64,000 bases of DNA from Thalassospira sp. (GTDB lineage: Bacteria; Pseudomonadota; Alphaproteobacteria; Rhodospirillales; Thalassospiraceae), in the NCBI RefSeq assembly GCF_002709775.1, contig NZ_PAQR01000064.1:1-64000 (forward strand), read 5' to 3'. Below are positions 36,963 to 45,103 of the stretch, in pieces. A program made the translations under genes and the position numbers. How positions within the stretch are numbered: the first letter of the stretch is position 1; each line of letters begins with the position of its first letter. The notes below the pieces were generated by a model that was not told the DNA's origin, made no database searches, and was given only the letters and a program-made list of their open reading frames with translations.

Positions 36963-37427
36963 ATGTCGGAAACGACCGAGGACCAGAACGTCCGCGTCGC
37001 TGCCATTTGTGATCAGATGGCAGCCCTTGAGGGACCGCTTTTGCCGATCCTGCATGAAGTGCAGGAAGAGTTTGGCTATATCCCCGATGGCGCGCTTCAG
37101 ACCATTGCCAAGAAGCTGAACCTTAGCCGGGCGGAAGTCCACGGGGTGGCAAGCTTCTATCATGACTTCCGCGAAGAAAAGGCGGGCAAGCATGTCATCA
37201 AGATCTGCCGGGCCGAAGCCTGTCAGGCGATGGGGGCCGATGCTCTTGGTGACCAGATCCGTCGTCATTTGAAAGTCGACTGGTCGCAAACCACCGCCGA
37301 TCACAAGATCACGCTTGAACCTGTCTTCTGTCTTGGCCTGTGTGCCTGCGCCCCGGCGGCGATGATTGATGGCAAGGTTGTTGGCCGTGTCAGTGCGGAT
37401 CGCATTCTTGAAAAGGTGGGGTCATGA
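36963..37427 (+). CDS. fdsG: NAD-dependent formate dehydrogenase, gamma subunit
   Basis: A 154-residue thioredoxin-like [2Fe-2S] protein related to NuoE. The cluster cysteines are Cys82 and Cys87 (ICRAEACQAM) and Cys123 and Cys127 (CLGLC). It relays electrons in the cytoplasmic FdsGBA complex that oxidises formate to CO2 with NAD+. ATG 36963 follows GAGAGAGG; an ATG at 36942 would add seven residues. It overlaps fdsB by four bases. Confidence 0.92.
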   Translation: MSETTEDQNVRVAAICDQMAALEGPLLPILHEVQEEFGYIPDGALQTIAKKLNLSRAEVHGVASFYHDFREEKAGKHVIKICRAEACQAMGADALGDQIRRHLKVDWSQTTADHKITLEPVFCLGLCACAPAAMIDGKVVGRVSADRILEKVGS

Positions 37428-38980
37428 GCATCAAGATCTATGTTCCACTTGATTCCGGTTCGGTTGCGCTCGGTGCGGATGATGTCGCATCTGCCATTTC
37501 CGCCAAGGCCGCCAAAACCGGTGCCGATATCAAGATCGTGCGCAACGGCTCGTTCGGCATGTATTGGCTTGAACCTATGGTCGAGGTCGAAACGCCACGC
37601 GGGCGTGTTGCCTATGGCCCGGTCAGCACCGACGATATCGATGCGTTGTTTGATGCCGATTTCCTGACTGGCGGGGCGCACAAGTTGTTCCTCGGGCGGA
37701 CACAGGAAATTCCGTTCCTCAAAAGCCAGTCGCGCCTGACATTCCAGCGCTGCGGCATCATTGATCCGGTATCGCTTGACGATTACCGCGCCAATGAAGG
37801 CCTGAGCGGCCTTGAAAACGCGCTCAAGATGACGGACGAAGAAATCGTCAAGGCCGTCACTGACAGTGGCCTGCGTGGTCGCGGTGGTGCCGGTTTCCCA
37901 ACCGGCATTAAATGGAATACCGTCCGCGAAGCCGATGGCGATCAGAAATACATCGTCTGTAACGCCGATGAAGGCGATAGCGGCACCTTTGCCGATCGCA
38001 TGATCATGGAAGGCGAACCGTTTGTTCTGATCGAAGGCATGATCATTGCTGGTCTCGCCACCGGTGCAACCAAGGGCTATGTCTATACCCGTTCGGAATA
38101 TCCGACTGCGATTGACGTGATGAACGAGGCGATCGAAGTCGCCCGTGCTGCCGGTGTTCTGGGTGATAACATCCTTGGTTCCGGCAAGGCCTTTGACATG
38201 GAAGTCCGCATGGGTGCTGGTGCCTATGTCTGCGGTGAAGAAACATCGCTTCTCAACAGCATGGAAGGCAAGCGCGGTGTTGTCCGTGCCAAGCCGCCGC
38301 TGCCCGCCCTTGAAGGTTTCCTTGGCCGTCCGACGGTGGTCAATAACGTGATTTCGCTGTGCTCTGTTCCGGTCATTCTGGAAAAGGGCCCGGAATATTA
38401 CCGTGATTACGGCATGGGCCGCTCGCGCGGTACCATCCCGATCCAGATTGCGGGCAACGTCAAACATGGCGGGCTTTATGAAGTCGGCTTTGGTCTGACG
38501 CTGGGCGAAATCGTTGAACAGATCGGCGGTGGCACTGCATCGGGCCGCCCGGTCAAGGCGGTTCAGGTCGGCGGGCCTTTGGGGGCCTATTTCCCGAAAG
38601 AACTGTTTGATACGCCGTTTGACTACGAAGAATTCATGAAACGCGATGGTCTGATCGGTCATGCCGGTGTTGTCGTGTTTGACGACACGGTGGACATGAT
38701 GAAGCAGGCCCGCTTTGCCATGGAATTCTGCGCAATTGAATCGTGCGGCAAATGCACGCCGTGCCGAATTGGCTCTGTACGCGGGACCGAAGTGGTCGAC
38801 AAGCTTGAACGTGGTGAAGAGCCTGAATTGCAGATCGAGCTGCTGCGCGATCTGTGCGAGACCATGAAGTTTGGATCCTTGTGCGCGCTGGGGGGCTTTA
38901 CGCCTTATCCGGTTCTAAGCGCCCTGACCCATTTCCCTGATGACTTCAAGCCACGCGCGCTTGATATAGCTGCGGAGTGA
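37424..38980 (+). CDS. fdsB: NAD-dependent formate dehydrogenase, beta (FMN/NADH) subunit
   Basis: A 518-residue NuoF-like subunit with an N-terminal thioredoxin-like part. The NADH/FMN site GRGGAGFP is at 152-159, and the [4Fe-4S] ligands Cys441, Cys444 and Cys447 (ESCGKCTPC) are joined by a later Cys in GSLCALGG. It passes electrons from the iron-sulfur chain to NAD+. It overlaps fdsG by four bases and is followed by fdsA after four bases. Confidence 0.93.
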   Translation: MSIKIYVPLDSGSVALGADDVASAISAKAAKTGADIKIVRNGSFGMYWLEPMVEVETPRGRVAYGPVSTDDIDALFDADFLTGGAHKLFLGRTQEIPFLKSQSRLTFQRCGIIDPVSLDDYRANEGLSGLENALKMTDEEIVKAVTDSGLRGRGGAGFPTGIKWNTVREADGDQKYIVCNADEGDSGTFADRMIMEGEPFVLIEGMIIAGLATGATKGYVYTRSEYPTAIDVMNEAIEVARAAGVLGDNILGSGKAFDMEVRMGAGAYVCGEETSLLNSMEGKRGVVRAKPPLPALEGFLGRPTVVNNVISLCSVPVILEKGPEYYRDYGMGRSRGTIPIQIAGNVKHGGLYEVGFGLTLGEIVEQIGGGTASGRPVKAVQVGGPLGAYFPKELFDTPFDYEEFMKRDGLIGHAGVVVFDDTVDMMKQARFAMEFCAIESCGKCTPCRIGSVRGTEVVDKLERGEEPELQIELLRDLCETMKFGSLCALGGFTPYPVLSALTHFPDDFKPRALDIAAE

Positions 38981-38984
38981 AACG

Positions 38985-41864
38985 ATGTCCTTGATCAAAG
39001 AAGTTGACTACGGAACCCCCGCCAAGAATTCCGAAAAGACCGTCACCCTGACCATTGATGGCAAGGACGTGACCGTGCCTGAAGGTACCTCTGTCATGCG
39101 TGCCTCGATGGAGGCCGGCATTCAGGTCCCGAAACTGTGCGCGACCGATATGGTCGATGCGTTTGGCTCGTGCCGCCTGTGTCTGGTTGAGGTCGAAGGC
39201 CGCAATGGCACCCCGGCATCCTGCACGACGCCGGCATCTGATGGCATGGTTGTCCATACCCAGACCGAGCGGCTCAAGAAAATCCGCAAAGGCGTGATGG
39301 AGCTTTATATCTCTGACCATCCGCTGGATTGCCTGACCTGTGCGGCCAATGGTGACTGCGAATTGCAGGACATGGCCGGCGCGGTTGGTCTGCGCGAGGT
39401 GCGTTATGGCTATGAGGGTGAAAACCACGTCGAGGTTCGCCAGAACGGCGAAGAAAACCCGCGCTACATGGCCAAGGATGAAACCAACCCTTATTTCACC
39501 TATGACCCGTCGAAATGCATTGTCTGTTCGCGCTGTGTCCGTGCCTGCGAAGAAGTGCAGGGCACCTTTGCCCTGACCATCGAAGGTCGCGGCTTTGAAT
39601 CCCGTGTGTCACCGGGCATGCACGAAGACTTCCTTGATTCCGAATGCGTATCGTGTGGTGCCTGTGTGCAGGCCTGCCCGACCGCAACGCTTCAGGAAAA
39701 GTCGGTCATTGAAATCGGTCAGCCGGAACATTCGGTTGTCACCACCTGTGCTTATTGCGGGGTGGGGTGTTCGTTCAAGGCGGAAATGCGCGGCGAAGAA
39801 CTGGTCCGCATGGTGCCCTATAAGGACGGCAAGGCCAACCGTGGCCATTCCTGTGTGAAGGGTCGCTTTGCCTATGGCTATGCCAATCACAAGGACCGCA
39901 TCCTTAACCCGATGATCCGCGAAAACGTTGAGGATCCCTGGCAGGAAGTCAGCTGGGAAGAGGCGCTTCGCTTCACCGCAGACAAGTTCAAGGGCATTCA
40001 GGCCAAATACGGCAAGGGTGCGCTGGGCGGTATTACCTCGTCGCGTTGCACGAACGAGGAAACCTTCCTTGTTCAGAAGCTGATCCGTGCCGGTTTTGGC
40101 AATAACAACGTTGATACCTGTGCCCGTGTTTGCCACTCGCCGACCGGTTATGGCCTCAAAACTACGTTTGGTACCTCGGCCGGGACGCAGGACTTTGATT
40201 CTGTCGAACATACCGATGTTGTCATCCTGATCGGGGCCAACCCGACCGATGGCCATCCGGTCTTTGCCTCGCGCCTGAAAAAGCGTCTGCGTGAAGGGGC
40301 GAAACTGATCGTGATCGATCCGCGCCGGATTGATCTGGTCCGCTCCCCGCATATCGAGGCGGTTGCCCACGTGGCACTGCGTCCCGGCACCAACGTTGCG
40401 GTTCTGACATCGCTTGCGCATGTCATCGTGACCGAAGGCCTGTTTGACGAGGCCTTCGTGCGTGAACGTTGTGACTGGGACGAGTTCCAGGATTGGGCGA
40501 CTTTTGTCTCCGATCCGAAACACAGCCCCGAAGCCATCGCCGATATGACCGGTGTTGACGCCGAAACCATGCGCAAGGCCGCGCGCGCCTTTGCCACCGG
40601 CGGTAATGGCGCGATCTATTATGGTCTTGGCGTGACGGAACACAGCCAAGGTTCAACTACCGTGATGGCGATTGCTAACCTTGCCATGGCGACCGGTAAT
40701 ATCGGCCGTCCGGGTGTTGGTGTGAACCCGCTGCGTGGTCAGAACAACGTGCAGGGGTCGTGTGATATGGGATCCTTCCCGCACGAACTGCCGGGCTATC
40801 GCCACATTCAGGACAGTGCGACCCGCGATATCTTTGAAGATATCTGGGGCGTGAAACTTGATGACGAGCCGGGGCTGCGTATCCCCAACATGCTCGATGC
40901 GGCTGTCGAAGGCACCTTCAAGGGCATCTATATTCAGGGTGAAGATATCCTTCAGTCTGACCCGGATACCAAACATGTTGCGGCCGGTTTGGCGGCCATG
41001 GAATGTGTGGTCGTCCATGACCTGTTCCTGAATGAAACGGCGAACTACGCGCATGTCTTCCTGCCGGGTTCGACCTTCCTTGAAAAGGACGGGACATTCA
41101 CCAACGCAGAACGCCGTATCAACCGCGTGCGCAAGGTGATGACCCCCTTGAACGGCTTTGCCGATTGGGAAGTGACCCAGAACCTCGCCCGTGCGATGGG
41201 CCTTAACTGGAACTACACCCATCCATCACAGGTGATGGCCGAAATTGCTGCCACCACGCCAAGCTTTGCCAATGTCAGCTATGACCTGCTCGAAGAGAAG
41301 GGCTCGGTTCAGTGGCCATGTAATGACAAGGCCCCGGAAGGGACGCCGGTCATGCATATCGATGGCTTTGTCCGTGGCAAGGGTAAGTTTGTTGTTACCG
41401 AATATGTGGCAACCGATGAACGCACCGGTCCGCGCTTCCCGCTTCTGCTGACCACGGGACGTATCCTTAGTCAGTATAACGTGGGCGCACAGACCAGGCG
41501 CACGGAAAACACCGCCTGGCACAAGGAAGACTTGCTGGAAATCCACCCGCACGATGCCGAACAACGTGGCATTCGTGAAGGTGACTGGATCCGTCTGGCA
41601 TCCCGGTCGGGCGAAACTTCCCTTCGCGCCACCATTACCGACCGTGTCGCACCGGGTGTGGTTTACACCACCTTCCACCATCCGGGCACGCAGGCCAACG
41701 TGATTACCACCGACTATACCGACTGGGCGACCAACTGCCCGGAATACAAGGTTACCGCTGTTCAGGTCTCGTCCTCCAATGGGCCGACCGAATGGCAGGT
41801 GGAATATGACCGTCAGGCCGAACAGTCGCGCCGGATCAAACCGCGCGTCGATGCCGCTGAATAG
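38985..41864 (+). CDS. fdsA: NAD-dependent formate dehydrogenase, alpha (molybdenum) subunit
   Basis: A 959-residue catalytic subunit. The N-terminal [2Fe-2S] region (FGSCRLCLVEVEG) is followed by a His-Cys-type and two [4Fe-4S] segments (CIVCSRCVRACEE, CVSCGACVQACP). The bis-MGD domain starts TCAYCGVGCSF, with the molybdenum ligand Cys383 and the neighbouring His384 in ARVCHSPTG. Length and motifs match FdsA of Rhodobacter/Cupriavidus type. It oxidises formate to CO2, including the formate released by kynurenine formamidase. The ligand is cysteine, not selenocysteine, so no UGA recoding is needed. Confidence 0.95.
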   Translation: MSLIKEVDYGTPAKNSEKTVTLTIDGKDVTVPEGTSVMRASMEAGIQVPKLCATDMVDAFGSCRLCLVEVEGRNGTPASCTTPASDGMVVHTQTERLKKIRKGVMELYISDHPLDCLTCAANGDCELQDMAGAVGLREVRYGYEGENHVEVRQNGEENPRYMAKDETNPYFTYDPSKCIVCSRCVRACEEVQGTFALTIEGRGFESRVSPGMHEDFLDSECVSCGACVQACPTATLQEKSVIEIGQPEHSVVTTCAYCGVGCSFKAEMRGEELVRMVPYKDGKANRGHSCVKGRFAYGYANHKDRILNPMIRENVEDPWQEVSWEEALRFTADKFKGIQAKYGKGALGGITSSRCTNEETFLVQKLIRAGFGNNNVDTCARVCHSPTGYGLKTTFGTSAGTQDFDSVEHTDVVILIGANPTDGHPVFASRLKKRLREGAKLIVIDPRRIDLVRSPHIEAVAHVALRPGTNVAVLTSLAHVIVTEGLFDEAFVRERCDWDEFQDWATFVSDPKHSPEAIADMTGVDAETMRKAARAFATGGNGAIYYGLGVTEHSQGSTTVMAIANLAMATGNIGRPGVGVNPLRGQNNVQGSCDMGSFPHELPGYRHIQDSATRDIFEDIWGVKLDDEPGLRIPNMLDAAVEGTFKGIYIQGEDILQSDPDTKHVAAGLAAMECVVVHDLFLNETANYAHVFLPGSTFLEKDGTFTNAERRINRVRKVMTPLNGFADWEVTQNLARAMGLNWNYTHPSQVMAEIAATTPSFANVSYDLLEEKGSVQWPCNDKAPEGTPVMHIDGFVRGKGKFVVTEYVATDERTGPRFPLLLTTGRILSQYNVGAQTRRTENTAWHKEDLLEIHPHDAEQRGIREGDWIRLASRSGETSLRATITDRVAPGVVYTTFHHPGTQANVITTDYTDWATNCPEYKVTAVQVSSSNGPTEWQVEYDRQAEQSRRIKPRVDAAE

Positions 41865-41872
41865 GATCGCGA

Positions 41873-41912
41873 GCCAGACATTGTGCTATACTCCCTTGGC
41901 ATGATGTCTGGC
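41873..41912 (+). other. Hairpin between fdsA and fdsD
   Basis: GCCAGACAT at 41873-41881 and ATGTCTGGC at 41904-41912 are perfect inverted repeats around a 22-base loop. The loop includes TGTGCTATACT, which resembles an extended -10 box. There is no T run, so processing or an internal promoter is more likely than termination. Confidence 0.45.
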
Positions 41913-41957
41913 ACTTCCTGCTTCTACATAAAGCTTACAGTCAAAGAGTGAACCGCA

Positions 41958-42182
41958 ATGGCACCTGACAAACTTGTCTATATGGCCAATCAGATCGCGA
42001 CCTTCTTCAAATCCCAGCCGGAGGGCGAGGGCGTTGATGGTGTTGCCAACCATATCAGCGATTTCTGGGAACCGCGCATGCGCAAGCAGCTGTTTGACAT
42101 GATCGCCGAAGGCAACGCCGACTTCCATCCGCTGGTGCTGAAAGCCGCACCAAAGATCCGGAAGGTCAAGGAGCCCGCATGA
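41958..42182 (+). CDS. fdsD: Formate dehydrogenase delta subunit
   Basis: A 74-residue protein with KLVYMANQIATFF near the start and FWEPRMRKQL in the middle, the hallmarks of FdsD, a small accessory subunit found with FdsGBA. It overlaps fdhD by four bases. Its role is in assembly or stability of the complex. Annotation rests on motif and gene order. Confidence 0.88.
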   Translation: MAPDKLVYMANQIATFFKSQPEGEGVDGVANHISDFWEPRMRKQLFDMIAEGNADFHPLVLKAAPKIRKVKEPA

Positions 42183-42988
42183 CGGCCAAGCCATCGGAAA
42201 ATCGCATTCTCGATGGGCGCGACGTTGATCTTGCGCGTGCTGTTGCGGGCGATGATGGCAATGACGATGCGCCCATCATGTTGCAGCCGGAAGTTCCGGC
42301 TGCTTTGACGTTTAATGGCCATTCCCATGCCGTGATGATGGTTTCACCGCATGATCTCGAAGATTTCATGGTCGGCTTTGCCCTGTCTGAAGGCATTGCT
42401 GATGACATTTCCCAGATTATGCTGCGCGATGTGCGCAAGACCCTGCAAGGCTATGTGATTGAGGCTGACCTGCATGACGATGTGTTTGATCGCCTTGCCG
42501 ATCGGCAACGCACGCTTGAAGGCCGGTCGGGCTGCGGCTTGTGTGGTGTGCAATCGCTTGAAGCCGTTGCCATGGACAAGATCGGCACGGTCACACCATC
42601 GAACATGGCGCAGGATGTTGTTTTGCGTGCGATTGATGCCCTGCCTGAACGCCAGACCCGAAATAGGGAAGGCGGCGGGTTGCTGCATGCCAGCGCCTTT
42701 GTCGATGGTAGCGGTAACATCGTTCTCGTGCGCGAAGATATCGGGCGCCACAACGCACTTGATAAGGTGCTTGGGGCTGTTGCGCGACAGGGGATCGACC
42801 CTGCCGGCAGCTTCGTTCTGATGACCAGCCGCTGCTCCTATGAAATCGTCACCAAGACCGTGCAGTTTGGCATCGGTGGGCTCGTCACCCTATCGGGGCC
42901 GACCTTGACGGCGGTGAACTTGGCACGCAAGGCCGGTTTGACGATGATCTGCCGCGAACGACGTGGTCTGTTTCGCCGGTTTGCCTGA
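42179..42988 (+). CDS. fdhD: Formate dehydrogenase sulfurtransferase FdhD (FdsC)
   Basis: A 269-residue chaperone with the Cys-x-x-Cys loop in GRSGCGLCG (about residues 118-126), REDIGRHNALDKV and TSRCSYE. FdhD-type proteins carry sulfur from a cysteine desulfurase to the Mo-bis-MGD cofactor and protect FdsA during maturation. Last gene of the formate dehydrogenase operon. No clear terminator is visible in the 238 bases after it. Confidence 0.92.
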   Translation: MTAKPSENRILDGRDVDLARAVAGDDGNDDAPIMLQPEVPAALTFNGHSHAVMMVSPHDLEDFMVGFALSEGIADDISQIMLRDVRKTLQGYVIEADLHDDVFDRLADRQRTLEGRSGCGLCGVQSLEAVAMDKIGTVTPSNMAQDVVLRAIDALPERQTRNREGGGLLHASAFVDGSGNIVLVREDIGRHNALDKVLGAVARQGIDPAGSFVLMTSRCSYEIVTKTVQFGIGGLVTLSGPTLTAVNLARKAGLTMICRERRGLFRRFA

Positions 42989-43139
42989 CCTGTAATCAAC
43001 TTATCCCGACTTGTAAATTTTCACCGATGACCTGTTTGCTAAGGCGGGTGCGCTTGCGCATGCCTGTCTGCGTAGCATGTCCGGCTATGTTCGGCGCATA
43101 ATTGGAATTGCCAACTTCGTGCATACTTGTTATTCAAGA

Positions 43140-43156
43140 TGTAATTAAATATTACA
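43140..43156. promoter_or_regulatory. Candidate operator upstream of the DHDPS-family gene
   Basis: TGTAATTAAATATTACA is a palindrome with six-base arms and five central bases, 70 bases before ATG 43227. CTTGTTATTCAAG (43127-43139) abuts it. The GntR-family regulator at 44166 is a plausible binder, but no identical copy was found elsewhere. Confidence 0.45.
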
Positions 43157-43226
43157 AGATGGTTCGTGAAAGCAGTCGGATGACAGACGGCTGCCCACGG
43201 GCCACGGCACGGGGATCAAGGAAACC

Positions 43227-44138
43227 ATGGCACTTTCAAAAACCGAATTGCGCGCTGTTCTCTCGGGGATTTCCGGCATTCTTGTCACGCCCTATGACGA
43301 GAATGGCGACGTTGCGCCCAAAAAGCTTGTGCCGGTGATTGACCGTGCGCTGGCAGCCGGTGTTCATTTCCCCGTCGTGAATGGCAATACGGGCGAGTTT
43401 TATGCTCTCACCACCGACGAAGCGATCACGATGGCAAAGTCGGTCGCCGAAATGCTCGATGGTCGTGCGCCGATGCTGGCCGGGATCGGTCGTGGTGTTC
43501 GTGATGCCTGCGCACTTGCCAAGGCATCGGCAGAAGCCGGGGCAGAGGCCCTGATGATCCATCAGCCGCCAGACCCGTTTGTCGCTCCGCGGGGCGTCGT
43601 CGAATATATCAAACGCATTGCCGATGCGTCCGGTGGTCTGCCGATGATGCTCTATCTGCGCAACGATGCCATCGGCACGAAGGCGATTGCTGATCTTTGC
43701 GCGGTCGAAGGTGTCGCAGGTGTTAAGTGGGCAACGCCCAACCCGATGAAACTGGCCGAGGCAATTAATGCCTGTGATCCGGATATCGTTTGGGTTGGCG
43801 GGCTGGCCGAAACATGGGCGCCGGCATTTTATGCGGTGGGCGCGCGCGGCTTTACCTCGGGTCTGATCAATGTCTGGCCTGAACGCTCGATGGCCATTCA
43901 TGCAGCCTTGGAGGCCAGCGACTATGCCACGGCACGTAAACTGATTTCCGAGATGAAGGCGTTCGAGGATGTCCGGGCCGAAGAATTGAATGGTACGAAC
44001 GTTACCGGTGTGAAGTCGGCACTGAAGCTGCTTGGTGATGATTGTGGTCCAACCCGTCCGCCATCCGCCTGGCCGTTGACCGACGCGCAAGCACAAAAGC
44101 TTGCGACCTTTATGAAGGGAAACGGACTGATCCGTTAA
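43227..44138 (+). CDS. Dihydrodipicolinate synthase-family lyase/dehydratase for a 2-keto-3-deoxy sugar acid
   Basis: A 303-residue class I aldolase-fold protein with VNGNTGEFYALT near residue 51, the Schiff-base Lys167 in GVKWATPN and Tyr143 in MLYLRND. It is not DapA: neighbours are sugar-acid genes. Relatives in such clusters cleave or dehydrate 2-keto-3-deoxy acids (KDG, KDA or KDX types), the latter giving 2-oxoglutarate semialdehyde. It converges with the GntR gene 27 bases downstream; RBS AAGGAAAC. Confidence 0.75.
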   Translation: MALSKTELRAVLSGISGILVTPYDENGDVAPKKLVPVIDRALAAGVHFPVVNGNTGEFYALTTDEAITMAKSVAEMLDGRAPMLAGIGRGVRDACALAKASAEAGAEALMIHQPPDPFVAPRGVVEYIKRIADASGGLPMMLYLRNDAIGTKAIADLCAVEGVAGVKWATPNPMKLAEAINACDPDIVWVGGLAETWAPAFYAVGARGFTSGLINVWPERSMAIHAALEASDYATARKLISEMKAFEDVRAEELNGTNVTGVKSALKLLGDDCGPTRPPSAWPLTDAQAQKLATFMKGNGLIR

Positions 44139-44165
44139 ATCACGCCGGGGTTTGGTTAGGCCGCC

Positions 44166-44876
44166 CTAGAAGAAGGACGGGTTGCGTTCGCGGATGGCAT
44201 CGACGGTGGCAAGGGTGCCCATCAGATGTTCGCGGACAACCTCACAGGCCGTATCGGCATGGCCCGCATCAATCGCTGCCAGAATGCGGGCATGGCAATC
44301 AAGGATGGATGCCGATTTCCCGGGATCAGGCAGGTTAAGTTTGCGCAGGCGGTCAATATGGCCGGATCGGGCTTCGATGACGCCATAGAGTTGGGCAACG
44401 CCGGCCGCCTCATAAAGTGCGTAATGGAAATCGCGATCAAGCTTGCCAAAGGTATCAAGATCGCTCGCGGCACTAACGGCGTTTTGCTGGGCAAGAATGG
44501 AGTGCGCTTTGACAGTCAGGGCAGGGTCTTTGGCATTGGCCAGACGGCGGGTGATTTCAAGCTCGACCGACAGGCGCAGGAACTGGGTTTCAAGCGCTTG
44601 TTCGACATCGATGCGTGACACCTCTGTCTTGGATTGCGGAAAGGTATCGACCAGTCCTTCTTCCTCAAGCTTGAGCAACGCATCGCGGACCGGTGTCTGG
44701 CTGACCCCGTATTCCTCGGCGATTTCCATCCGCGACACGTATTGGCCCGGTGCCAATTCAAGATCAATGATCCGCTGGCGCAAGGAATCATGGAGCTGCG
44801 TACTGGCCGAGCCCCTTTTCAACTTGGGCAGGCGTTTCTTGGCAATCGGTGCGTCTTTGAACAGGTTATCGACCAT
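44166..44876 (-). CDS. GntR-family regulator, FadR/FCD subgroup
   Basis: A 236-residue regulator. The N-terminal winged helix (APGQYVSRMEIAEEYGVSQT region, about residues 42-61) is followed by an all-helical FCD ligand domain with the metal-type Asp/His residues DRDFHYALYEAAG. FCD regulators respond to sugar acids or carboxylates. Divergent from the IlvD-type dehydratase gene; a TTGTATACAG site lies in the shared promoter. Probable local repressor. Confidence 0.85.
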   Translation of the reverse strand: MVDNLFKDAPIAKKRLPKLKRGSASTQLHDSLRQRIIDLELAPGQYVSRMEIAEEYGVSQTPVRDALLKLEEEGLVDTFPQSKTEVSRIDVEQALETQFLRLSVELEITRRLANAKDPALTVKAHSILAQQNAVSAASDLDTFGKLDRDFHYALYEAAGVAQLYGVIEARSGHIDRLRKLNLPDPGKSASILDCHARILAAIDAGHADTACEVVREHLMGTLATVDAIRERNPSFF

Positions 44877-44909
44877 GTTTTTCCCGCAGTTCTTGTCTGG
44901 TCACGCAAT

Positions 44910-44919
44910 TTGTATACAG
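44910..44919. promoter_or_regulatory. Candidate GntR (FCD) operator
   Basis: TTGTATACAG is one base from the perfect palindrome TTGTATACAA often bound by FCD-type GntR proteins. It lies 34 bases before the GntR start codon in the 227-base divergent gap, so autoregulation and control of the dehydratase operon are likely. An AT-rich TAATATATTA follows at about 44941-44950. Confidence 0.5.
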
Positions 44920-45103
44920 GCGTCTTGTCGGATATGCACTAATATATTACTATATCAAACAGTCACAAGTGAGTATCTTTCCATGTCTGATGACGGCGGC
45001 GAAAACCCTCAGATAAGTGTGTTTACGTCCAGGATAAAAGGTCACCTTTCTGATCGCCGCCCAATGCAAACATGGTTGCTTTTTACATTCCGAGGATAAG
45101 ACA

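Noticed and set aside
38985-41864. Selenocysteine codon in formate dehydrogenase
   Set aside because: The molybdenum ligand position is a TGC cysteine codon (residue 383), and the frame has no internal UGA.
41908-41922. TGGCACTTCCTGC upstream of fdsD as a sigma-54 promoter
   Set aside because: The GC would lie two bases too close to the GG; helical phasing is wrong. The sequence is explained by the inverted repeat arm.
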